From Clostridia bacterium (lineage in GTDB: Bacteria; Bacillota_A; Clostridia; Oscillospirales; Acutalibacteraceae), in assembly GCA_017503305.1 (NCBI GenBank), contig JAFVTJ010000167.1, positions 1 through 11,556 of the forward strand: 11,556 nucleotides of DNA, written 5' to 3'. Below are positions 6,146 to 11,556 of the stretch, piece after piece (within the stretch, counting starts at the first letter, position 1; each line of letters begins with the position of its first letter). A program made the translations under genes and the position numbers. The notes below the pieces were generated by a model. It was not told the origin of the DNA. It ran no database searches and saw only the letters and a program-made list of their open reading frames with translations.

Positions 6146-6712
6146 ATGAATTACGCTGCAATCAAAAAATTTGATATCGCAAACGGCCCGGGGGTTAGGG
6201 TGTCGCTGTTTGTTAGCGGTTGCCGCCACAAGTGCAAAAACTGTTTCAACAGCGAAGCGTGGGATTTTTCCTACGGTAACCCTTTTACCGACGCCACTTT
6301 ACATGAGCTTTTAGATGCTTTAAATAAGGATCATATAGAAGGGTTCTCGCTTTTGGGCGGAGAACCCTTCGAACCTGAAAATCAGGAATGTGTGCGAGAT
6401 ATTTTAAAGGCTATTAAGCAAAAGTATCCGCAAAAAACGGTGTGGTGTTATACCGGCTTTTTGTATGATACTCAGCTTTTGGCGGGTACAGTGGGCGACA
6501 AGCAAACCGTTTGCGAAATTTTGGAAAATATTGACGTTTTAGTAGACGGCAAGTTTGTTGAAGAATTAAAAAGACTTGACCTTTTGTTCCGCGGCTCATC
6601 TAATCAGCGTATTATTGACGTTAAGCGTTCGCGGCAAAAAGGCACAACAATATGGCTCGAAGGTGTATGGGAAAGAAAAATGGGCTCGGGCGATATTTAT
6701 GAGGGTGAATAA
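6146..6712 (+). CDS. nrdG: Anaerobic ribonucleotide reductase activating protein
   Basis: NrdG is the radical SAM activase that uses a 4Fe-4S cluster and S-adenosylmethionine to generate the glycyl radical on NrdD. The 188-residue protein has the cluster motif C26-x3-C30-x2-C33 (GCRHKCKNCFN), preceded by the usual NGPGVRVSLFVSG, and the SAM-binding 'GGEPF' motif in FSLLGGEPFEPEN. Later motifs VWCYTGFLYD, IDVLVDGKFVEE and FRGSSNQRIIDV match the family. It is somewhat longer than the E. coli protein (about 154 residues), owing to the C-terminal tail. AAGGGG at 6132-6137 is the ribosome binding site for ATG 6146. It lies between its substrate enzyme NrdD and dut, with only 2 bases before dut. 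Confidence 0.97.
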   Translation: MNYAAIKKFDIANGPGVRVSLFVSGCRHKCKNCFNSEAWDFSYGNPFTDATLHELLDALNKDHIEGFSLLGGEPFEPENQECVRDILKAIKQKYPQKTVWCYTGFLYDTQLLAGTVGDKQTVCEILENIDVLVDGKFVEELKRLDLLFRGSSNQRIIDVKRSRQKGTTIWLEGVWERKMGSGDIYEGE

Positions 6713-6714
6713 AA

Positions 6715-7155
6715 ATGAAGGTAAATTTTAAAAAATTGAATGAGAATGCAATCGTGCCGACCTATGGCTCACAGTTTGCGGCAGGCGCCGACCTTTATGC
6801 TTGCACAAATGGTGAAATTGTTGAGTTTGCCCCGGGCGAAACCAAGCTTATTAAAACGGGTATTGCAATGGAAATTCCCGAAGGCTATGCAGGGCTTATT
6901 TATGCCCGCAGCGGCATTGCAAACAAGCGTGGTCTTGCGCCCTCTAATAAGGTTGGCGTGGTCGATAGCGACTACCGTGGCGAAATTATGGTATCCCTTC
7001 ATAATCACTCGTTAGTAGAGCAGTCCATTACCGACGGCGAGCGTATTGCCCAATTGGTAATAGCTCCGTTTTTAAAGGTTGAATATACCGAAGTGGACGA
7101 ATTGACCGAAACCGTTCGCGGCGAGGGTGGCTTTGGCTCAACAGGTAAAAATTAG
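6715..7155 (+). CDS. dut: Deoxyuridine 5'-triphosphate nucleotidohydrolase (dUTPase)
   Basis: Dut hydrolyses dUTP to dUMP and pyrophosphate, which keeps uracil out of DNA and supplies the thymidylate synthase substrate. The 146-residue protein is a trimeric-type dUTPase with all five motifs in order: AGADLYA (23-29), RSGIA (65-69), GVVDSDYRGEI (81-91, catalytic Asp84), GERIAQ (108-113) and the C-terminal P-loop-like arm RGEGGFGSTG (135-144), which closes over the substrate phosphates. Length is typical. GAGGGTG at 6701-6707 lies inside the end of nrdG, 7 bases from the ATG, so nrdG and dut are almost certainly co-translated. Placing dut in the nrdDG operon groups dNTP production with dUTP removal. 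Prophage origin is possible for dut genes, but no phage genes are seen here. Confidence 0.97.
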   Translation: MKVNFKKLNENAIVPTYGSQFAAGADLYACTNGEIVEFAPGETKLIKTGIAMEIPEGYAGLIYARSGIANKRGLAPSNKVGVVDSDYRGEIMVSLHNHSLVEQSITDGERIAQLVIAPFLKVEYTEVDELTETVRGEGGFGSTGKN

Positions 7156-7159
7156 GTTT

Positions 7160-7187
7160 AATCGGCCCTTTAGGGCCGATTTTTTCT
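7160..7187 (+). terminator. Rho-independent terminator after dut
   Basis: A perfect 9-bp stem AATCGGCCC (7160-7168) with GGGCCGATT (7173-7181), loop TTTA, followed by TTTTCTT. It closes the nrdD-nrdG-dut operon. Confidence 0.94.
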
Positions 7188-7269
7188 TGCAATAACCGTT
7201 GGGATTATGATATTATTAAATAAATTTTTTATAAAGCGAGGGACTGTATCACGCCCTAAAAATTTTTTC

Positions 7270-7298
7270 TTGCATTGTTAAGCGCTTTTTGATATAAT
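7270..7298 (+). promoter_or_regulatory. Promoter of the TRAP transporter operon
   Basis: TTGCAT (7270-7275) and a perfect TATAAT (7293-7298) have the ideal 17-base spacing. A leader of about 40 bases follows to the ATG of the receptor gene. Confidence 0.78.
7276..7292 (+). promoter_or_regulatory. Operator-like palindrome in the promoter spacer (possible cre or LacI-family site)
   Basis: The spacer TGTTAAGCGCTTTTTGA contains the perfect 8-bp palindrome AAGCGCTT (7280-7287), the usual core of CcpA (cre) and other LacI-family operators. The left half fits the form TG-n2-AAGCG; the right half is degenerate (CGCTTTTTG). A repressor bound here would block RNA polymerase. The regulator cannot be told from this window. 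Confidence 0.4.
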
Positions 7299-7334
7299 TA
7301 TTATGTTATTCATAGGCACTATAAAAATTTATTT

Positions 7335-7340
7335 GGAGGT
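7335..7340 (+). promoter_or_regulatory. Strong ribosome binding site of the TAXI receptor
   Basis: GGAGGT lies 6 bases before the ATG at 7347, a near-ideal arrangement that suggests high expression of this lipoprotein. Confidence 0.85.
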
Positions 7341-7346
7341 ATTATT

Positions 7347-8303
7347 ATGAAACGCATTCTTGCAGTTCTCATGGTAGCAGTGCTTGTTTTCACATTCGCT
7401 GCTTGCGGTGGTTCGACCACTATGACAATGGGCACAGGTAGCCCCACAGGTACATACTACGCATACGGTGGCATTCTTGGCCAATACGTTAAAAACGAAG
7501 CAGGCATTACAGTTAATGCTGTTTCCACCGGCGGCTCGAAGGACAATATCCAAGGTATTGATGCCGGCGACTATCAATTAGGTACTGTTCAGTCCGACGT
7601 TATGGACTATGCTTGGAACGGCACACGTTCTTTTGAAAAGGATGGTAAGATTGATTCTTTCCGCACAATCGCCGGTCTTTATGCAGAAGCAGTTCAGCTT
7701 ATCACTGTTAACCCCGAAATTAAGACAGTTGCTGACTTAAAGGGCAAAAAGGTTTCTATCGGCGCTCCCGGTTCAGGCGTTTACTTCAACGCTATGGACG
7801 TACTTGCAGCAGCAGGTATTGCCGAAACCGATATTAAACCCCAATATCAAAACTTCGATGAAAGTGCTGATGCTTTAAAGGATGGCAAAATCGATGCTGC
7901 TTTCATCGTTGCAGGTGCTCCCACACCCGCTATTACCGAGCTTTCAATGACCAATGCTAACACTCGTATCGTTCCTATCGATGGCGACTTTGCTGAAAAG
8001 CTTATGAAGGCTAACTCTTTCTATTCTGTATACAAAATCCCTGCAAACACATACAAAAATCAAGCTGAAGAAATTGCAACCGTTACCGTTAAGGCTACCT
8101 TAATCGTTAGCGCTGACGCTTCTAAGGAAGACGTTTATAAGTTAACAGCTGCAATTTTTGACAACGCTGAATCAATCTCTAAGGAACATGCTAAGGGTGC
8201 AGAATTAAGCCTTGCAAACGCTACTGAAGGCGCTACTGTTCCTTTCCACGAAGGTGCTGCTCAATACTTTGCTGAAAAGGGCATTGAAGTAGCTACCAAA
8301 TAG
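7347..8303 (+). CDS. TAXI-family TRAP transporter solute-binding lipoprotein
   Basis: This is the extracytoplasmic receptor of a tripartite ATP-independent periplasmic-type transporter. The 318-residue precursor starts with a lipoprotein signal peptide (MKRILAVLMVAVLVFTFAAC), with lipobox F-A-A-C20, so the mature protein should be lipid-anchored outside the membrane. The mature part has TAXI motifs: GTGSPTGTYYAYGGILGQY (29-47), 'VNAVSTGGSKDNIQ', 'YQLGTVQSDV', 'LKGKKVSIGAPGSG' and 'DAAFIVAGAPTPA'. Some TAXI proteins bind glutamate-like solutes, but the substrate here cannot be inferred. Codon choice is more biased towards frequent codons than in neighbours, consistent with high expression. It is followed by a hairpin and then the fused permease, its obvious partner. 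It has its own promoter and a strong ribosome binding site. Confidence 0.95.
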   Translation: MKRILAVLMVAVLVFTFAACGGSTTMTMGTGSPTGTYYAYGGILGQYVKNEAGITVNAVSTGGSKDNIQGIDAGDYQLGTVQSDVMDYAWNGTRSFEKDGKIDSFRTIAGLYAEAVQLITVNPEIKTVADLKGKKVSIGAPGSGVYFNAMDVLAAAGIAETDIKPQYQNFDESADALKDGKIDAAFIVAGAPTPAITELSMTNANTRIVPIDGDFAEKLMKANSFYSVYKIPANTYKNQAEEIATVTVKATLIVSADASKEDVYKLTAAIFDNAESISKEHAKGAELSLANATEGATVPFHEGAAQYFAEKGIEVATK

Positions 8304-8328
8304 TTCTAAAAAACAGTTTATTTGTATG

Positions 8329-8372
8329 AAAATAGCTGTGGCTTTTTAGTCGCAGCTATTTTAATCATTTTA
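8329..8372 (+). terminator. Intra-operon hairpin between receptor and permease (attenuating terminator or 3' stabiliser)
   Basis: A 14-bp stem (8329-8342 with 8349-8362, two G-U pairs) with loop TTTTTA, followed by a modest T-rich tail. The ten outer pairs AAAATAGCTG/CAGCTATTTT are perfect. Because no promoter is visible before the permease, it probably ends only part of the transcripts, or protects the 3' end of the receptor message, giving more receptor than permease. Confidence 0.72.
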
Positions 8373-8392
8373 TAGAAAGGTAGGGAAGTTTA

Positions 8393-10345
8393 TTGTTTTC
8401 CTCGAAAAAGAAGGAAACCATACCGGTTGAACAAATGGATTTAGACGCGGTAATGAAAAAATTCGACCGTGAATCTAATACTCGTGTATGGGAAGGAAAA
8501 GCAAAAGTTGTAGTTAATTGCATTTTAGCTGCGTTCTCCCTTTTTTGCATTTACGTAACCTTTTTTGCAACCTGGCTTGACTCTATAAGGCTTTCAAGCT
8601 TTATGGGTGCTATAGTGTTAATCGGCTTTTTGGTATACCCTGCCAAAAAGGGTATGCAAAGAGCTAACCACATTCCGTGGTACGACCTTGTGTTAATGCT
8701 TGTCGGCTCGGGTTCGTTCTTTTTCCACACCGTAACTGCAATGACCATTATTCAACAAGGTAATAAGTTTGAATTGCACCAGATTATTATTGGTGCTATA
8801 GGCATTCTTTGCCTTTTAGAGCTTTGCCGTCGTTGTGTTGGTATTCCGATTATTATTGTTGCAGGCGTGTTTATAGTTTACGCTATGGGTTGGGGACTTA
8901 CTAACCCCGATATGCTCCGCCGCCTTGAAGGCTTGGTTGGTAAGCTTTTCTATACCACCACTTCGGGTATTTTGTCCACACCTATTAACACCTGCTCAAA
9001 GTTTATTGCAATATTTATTATTTTCGGTGCTTTTCTTGAAAGAACAGGCATTGCCGATTTCTTTATTCAAATTTCCAACTCGGTAGTTGGTAGATTTTCG
9101 GGCGGTCCTGCAAAGGTTGCCGTTGTAGCAAGTGCTATGGAGGGTATGGTTTCGGGCTCGTCGGTTGCAAATACCGTGGGTTCCGGCTCGGTTACTATTC
9201 CGCTTATGAAGAAAACCGGCTACAAGCCTGAGTTTGCTGCCGCGGCTGAGGCTTCGGCTTCAACAGGTGGCCAAATTATGCCGCCCATTATGGGCGCTGC
9301 CGCATTCCTTATGGCCGAAAATATCGGTGTGGCTTACAGTAGCATTGCAGTACGTGCGATTCTCCCTGCCGCGCTTTACTTCTTGGGCGTGTTTATCGCC
9401 GTTCATCTTGAGGCTAAAAAAGAGGGTCTTCGCGGTCTTACCAAGGAAGAATTACCTCGCTTTTTACCCCTTTTAAAGAAGTCTTACTTGTTACTTCCTT
9501 TAATTATACTTATCGCCCTCGTAGGTTCGGGCTCACGTTCAATTGCCTACGCTGCGGCTATTGCAATTGTGGCTACAATTGCTGTAGGTATTTTTAATAA
9601 GGAAAACCGCATTACCCCCAAACGTATTTGGGAAGCACTTGCGGCGGGCGGTCAGGGTATGATTACCGTTGCTGTTGCTTGCGGTGTTGCAGGTATTATT
9701 GCAGGCACTATCACTATGACAGGTCTTGCAAATATTATCATCAACGGCATTGTGGCTTTGGCAGGCAGTCAGGTTATTGTTGCCTTGTTCCTTACAATGC
9801 TTTGCTGTATTGTTCTTGGTATGGGCGTGCCCACCACCGCAAACTATTGCATTATGGCGGCAACCTGTGCACCTATTCTTATTAAAATGGGTGTACCCGA
9901 TATTGCGGCTCACTTCTTTGTGTTCTATTTTGGTATCGTTGCCGACCTTACACCTCCCGTAGCACTAGCGGCTTATGCAGGTGCGGCTATTGCAAGGGCC
10001 AACCCAATGAAAACTGCCTTTACCGCAACAAAGCTTGCCATTGGCGCCTTTATAGTACCTTACGTTTTTGCGCTTAATCCGGCTATGCTCTTTATAGACA
10101 CCACCTTCGTTGAGGTTGTTTTAATTTGCTTAACCTCCTTTGCGGGTATATATGCCGTGTCGGCTGCTTTGCAGGGCTACTTCTTGCATGGTATGCGCTG
10201 GTTTGAACGCATAGTGTGTGTTGTTGGCGGTTTGTTGCTTATTTACCCCGGCGTGAAAACCGATATTATTGGACTTTCGCTTGTTGGTGTAGTTCTTTTA
10301 TTACAGTTTATTACCAAAAAGAAAAATGCTGCCGTAGCGGCTTAA
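8393..10345 (+). CDS. TRAP transporter fused permease (4TM/12TM, DctQM-type)
   Basis: This 650-residue membrane protein combines the small and large TRAP permease subunits. Residues 1-40 are cytoplasmic and charged; about 40-165 is the DctQ-like four-helix region; the DctM-like region fills most of the rest, with the two inverted-repeat motifs of this family: GMVSGSSVANTVGSGSVTIP (251-270) with STGGQIMPPIMGAAAF (290-305), and GMGVPTTANYCIMAATCAPI (476-495) with VADLTPPVALAAYAGAA (516-532). Two further hydrophobic segments end the protein before TKKKNAAVAA. It drives uptake with an ion gradient (normally sodium) using the TAXI receptor encoded 89 bases upstream. The start is TTG 8393, preceded by AAAGGTAGGG (8376-8385); ATG 8435 (residue 15) is an alternative with a weaker site. 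Weak start plus upstream hairpin suggest lower expression than the receptor. Confidence 0.95.
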   Translation: MFSSKKKETIPVEQMDLDAVMKKFDRESNTRVWEGKAKVVVNCILAAFSLFCIYVTFFATWLDSIRLSSFMGAIVLIGFLVYPAKKGMQRANHIPWYDLVLMLVGSGSFFFHTVTAMTIIQQGNKFELHQIIIGAIGILCLLELCRRCVGIPIIIVAGVFIVYAMGWGLTNPDMLRRLEGLVGKLFYTTTSGILSTPINTCSKFIAIFIIFGAFLERTGIADFFIQISNSVVGRFSGGPAKVAVVASAMEGMVSGSSVANTVGSGSVTIPLMKKTGYKPEFAAAAEASASTGGQIMPPIMGAAAFLMAENIGVAYSSIAVRAILPAALYFLGVFIAVHLEAKKEGLRGLTKEELPRFLPLLKKSYLLLPLIILIALVGSGSRSIAYAAAIAIVATIAVGIFNKENRITPKRIWEALAAGGQGMITVAVACGVAGIIAGTITMTGLANIIINGIVALAGSQVIVALFLTMLCCIVLGMGVPTTANYCIMAATCAPILIKMGVPDIAAHFFVFYFGIVADLTPPVALAAYAGAAIARANPMKTAFTATKLAIGAFIVPYVFALNPAMLFIDTTFVEVVLICLTSFAGIYAVSAALQGYFLHGMRWFERIVCVVGGLLLIYPGVKTDIIGLSLVGVVLLLQFITKKKNAAVAA

Positions 10346-10353
10346 AGCTTTAA

Positions 10354-10379
10354 AAAATCCTCACTTTTGTGGGGATTTT
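10354..10379 (+). terminator. Rho-independent terminator after the TRAP operon
   Basis: An 11-bp stem (10354-10364 with 10369-10379, one G-U pair) with loop TTTT, core CC-TCAC/GTGG-GG, the T-run being part of the 3' arm. It closes the transporter operon. Confidence 0.85.
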
Positions 10380-10640
10380 CAACTTTTGCAGTATTGCCGA
10401 TTTTCCATTTTTAACCGATTTTGATTTGCGAAATATGTAATTTTAGGTCGATTTTGGGTATTTACTGTCATTTTTTTAAAAAAATTCCCCATATACTTAA
10501 TTTTTTTATTGTAATATCTTGATTTTTTTAAAAAATGGTTTTATAATTATGTAAATAAAATTCGTATTGTATCTCTAAGGCACTTTAACACTTTAAAGCG
10601 CGAAGTTATCATTAAAACCGTAAGAAAAGAGGTAGCCGCC
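10380..10640 (+). other. AT-rich intergenic region before the SipW-like gene
   Basis: The gap from the permease stop to the peptidase start is 295 bases. After the terminator it contains three CGATTTT words (10397-10404, 10415-10422, 10448-10455, each preceded by C or T) and two T7A6-7 tracts (10471-10484 and 10523-10535) spaced about 52 bases apart, the second inside the promoter. No ORF or RNA gene is recognised. The T/A tracts suggest bent DNA or an UP-type element. Confidence 0.5.
10519..10547 (+). promoter_or_regulatory. Promoter of the SipW-like gene
   Basis: TTGATT (10519-10524) and a perfect TATAAT (10542-10547) with 17-base spacing. The leader to the ATG would be about 85 bases. Confidence 0.7.
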
Positions 10641-11288
10641 ATGGCAAAAGAAAAAACTTCTGCAGGGCACAAAATATTAACGATTGTGGGTACTGTGTTG
10701 TGCATAATACTCGTTCCCATTTTGTTGATAAATCTTACTCTAATTGCAAAAAGCTACATAAATAAGGATGAGGTACCAAGCATTGGCGGAACATTCCCCT
10801 TAATTGTTCTAACCGATTCAATGCTGCCGGTTATTGAAAGCGGCGACCTTATTATTTGCCAAACTGCCGAAGCGGACGAAATTAAAAAGGACGACGTTAT
10901 TTCCTTCTTTGACCCCGCAGGCAATGGCACAAGCATTGTAACCCACCGTGTTGTTGAGCTTGTTGAAAAAGACGGCGAAACCTTATTCCGTACCCGCGGT
11001 GATAACAACAACACCGACGATAAGGAGCTTGTAGCTGCCGACGATTTGGTAGGCGTTTACAAGTTTAGAATTGCAGGCGCAGGTCATATTGCAATGTTTA
11101 TGCAGTCTACTGCAGGTCTTATTGTTTGCGTGGTATTACCCATTGTTCTTTTAGTGGCATACGATATTATCCGTCGTCGCATTTATGAAAAGAACAAGCA
11201 ATCCGATACCGACGCTCTCCTTGCCGAGTTAGAAGCCTTAAGAGCAGAAAAGGCCGAAGCCGCTAAGGAAACCGACAGCGAAAATTAG
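10641..11288 (+). CDS. SipW-like (ER-type) signal peptidase I
   Basis: This 215-residue membrane enzyme cleaves signal peptides of exported proteins. A transmembrane helix at about 11-36 is followed by the catalytic domain outside the membrane: VLTDSMLP (56-63) with nucleophile Ser60, ESGDLIICQ, THRVVEL (101-107) with His102 where most bacterial enzymes have a Lys base, and RGDNNNTDD (119-127). The Ser-His arrangement is the SipW/archaeal/ER type (S26B). A second membrane segment covers about 158-177, then RRR and an acidic Glu/Ala-rich cytoplasmic tail (190-215) likely to be helical. ATG 10641 has AGAGGT at 10627-10632. SipW enzymes usually serve a few linked substrates such as TasA-like fibre proteins, and the next gene starts with a matching signal peptide. 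The gene is intact and has its own promoter. Confidence 0.9.
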   Translation: MAKEKTSAGHKILTIVGTVLCIILVPILLINLTLIAKSYINKDEVPSIGGTFPLIVLTDSMLPVIESGDLIICQTAEADEIKKDDVISFFDPAGNGTSIVTHRVVELVEKDGETLFRTRGDNNNTDDKELVAADDLVGVYKFRIAGAGHIAMFMQSTAGLIVCVVLPIVLLVAYDIIRRRIYEKNKQSDTDALLAELEALRAEKAEAAKETDSEN

Positions 11289-11463
11289 TATATTCTTCCC
11301 TCGGAGGCCACGTCCGGGGATGACATATATACAATCCCCCTCTCCCAAAATTTCGGGGGGGGGTAGGCATTTATTACTTTAAATGCCGCGTAAGCTTTTC
11401 CCCGGCATTGGGGAAGAATTTTAAAAAAGGCGAAAGCCTAATTATGAAAGGAGTTTTCCTCTT
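11289..11463 (+). other. Structured leader between SipW-like peptidase and its presumed substrate
   Basis: Five possible hairpins occur in 175 bases: GGGGAT/ATCCCC (11316-11321 with 11334-11339); CCCTCTCCC with nine G (11338-11346 with 11355-11363, two G-U pairs); GGCATTTA/TAAATGCC (11366-11373 with 11380-11387, perfect); TTCCCC/GGGGAA (11398-11403 with 11410-11415); and AGGC-GAAA-GCCT, a GNRA tetraloop (11428-11439). The first two share C residues 11338-11339 and so compete. No good promoter is seen. AAAGGAG at 11447-11453 serves the downstream start. I do not recognise a known riboswitch class. Confidence 0.55.
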
Positions 11464-11556
11464 ATGAAGAAAAACACAATGATGAGAATCGCTTCCGTTC
11501 TTTTGGTAGTAGTTCTTCTAACCACCAGCGTTATTTCCGGCACCTTCGCGAAGTAC
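11464..11556 (+). CDS. SipW-dependent-type exported protein, N-terminus only
   Basis: Only 31 codons are inside the window. They encode a basic start MKKNTMMR, a hydrophobic core ASVLLVVVLLTTSVIS and then SGTFAKY, the residues typical of the SipW-dependent signal peptides of TasA, camelysin and related proteins, where cleavage follows a G-T-F-A-type motif. The mature protein is not visible, so whether it is a fibre subunit, a protease-like camelysin or an unrelated surface protein is open. AAAGGAG lies 10 bases upstream of the ATG. Its position right after the SipW-like peptidase gene strongly suggests enzyme and substrate. Confidence 0.82.
   Translation, partial: MKKNTMMRIASVLLVVVLLTTSVISGTFAKY

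Noticed and set aside
7238..7268. Possible second terminator or riboswitch-like fold (AGGG...CCCT then T-rich)
   Set aside because: Only four outer pairs form with mismatches inside; too weak, and the strong terminator at 7160-7187 already explains the end of dut.
9539..9913. 124-codon minus-strand ORF rich in Asn, Cys and His
   Set aside because: It lies wholly within the permease gene on the opposite strand; its composition is the shadow of a hydrophobic coding sequence and no ribosome binding site or family pattern is seen.
10560..10620. Repeated CACTTTAA words and CTTTAAAG palindrome in the SipW-like leader
   Set aside because: Too short and AT-rich to separate from chance.
11289..11463. 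Cyclic-di-GMP (GEMM) riboswitch before the exported-protein gene
   Set aside because: The hairpins and the GAAA tetraloop recall it only in general; the conserved GEMM core sequences are not present.
1..11556. CRISPR array, tRNA, rRNA, or insertion sequence
   Set aside because: No regularly spaced repeats, cloverleaf sequence, rRNA-like stretch or transposase gene was seen anywhere in the window.

Overview
The window looks like a stretch of chromosome from a strictly anaerobic, low-to-mid GC Firmicute, most likely an uncultured gut-type member of the Clostridia/Oscillospirales. The signs are the prp-rpmA-obgE order with the Firmicutes-specific cleavable L27 leader, Mini-RNase III, a class III (oxygen-sensitive, glycyl radical) ribonucleotide reductase, strong Gram-positive Shine-Dalgarno sites and a SipW-type signal peptidase. 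The lineage is inferred from gene content and was not measured. All genes lie on the + strand.

Layout. (1) Bases 1-2392 are the ribosome/GTPase block: the 3' end of prp overlapping rpmA (L27), a terminator, two small adjacent DUF2007-like genes that look like a duplication (one with an added zinc ribbon), and obgE abutting the second of them. (2) Bases 2393-2539 hold a near-palindromic, MITE-like element of about 103 bp. (3) Bases 2540-3797 hold mrnC, with a terminator wrapped around its stop codon, and a YitT-family membrane protein. (4) Bases 3825-7187 are a dNTP-supply operon: a sigma-70-type promoter with a candidate NrdR box, nrdD, nrdG and dut, closed by a strong terminator. (5) Bases 7270-10379 are a TRAP transporter operon: a promoter with an operator-like palindrome in its spacer, a TAXI-family lipoprotein receptor, an internal hairpin, a fused 4TM/12TM permease and a terminator. 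(6) Bases 10380-11556 begin a SipW-type secretion module: an AT-rich promoter region, a SipW-like signal peptidase, a G/C-run, hairpin-rich leader, and the signal peptide of a SipW-dependent exported protein that runs off the window.

How the genes work together. Prp trims the L27 leader made from the overlapping gene, and ObgE acts on the large subunit that L27 joins; MrnC matures 23S rRNA, so the first third is ribosome biogenesis. NrdD makes dNTPs anaerobically after activation by NrdG, and Dut removes dUTP and supplies dUMP for dTTP. The TAXI lipoprotein captures a solute and passes it to the fused permease. The last peptidase probably processes the secreted protein encoded just downstream.

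The least explained items are the duplicated DUF2007 pair, the palindromic element before mrnC, and the structured leader between the SipW-like peptidase and its presumed substrate. No complete new defence or mobile system is visible.
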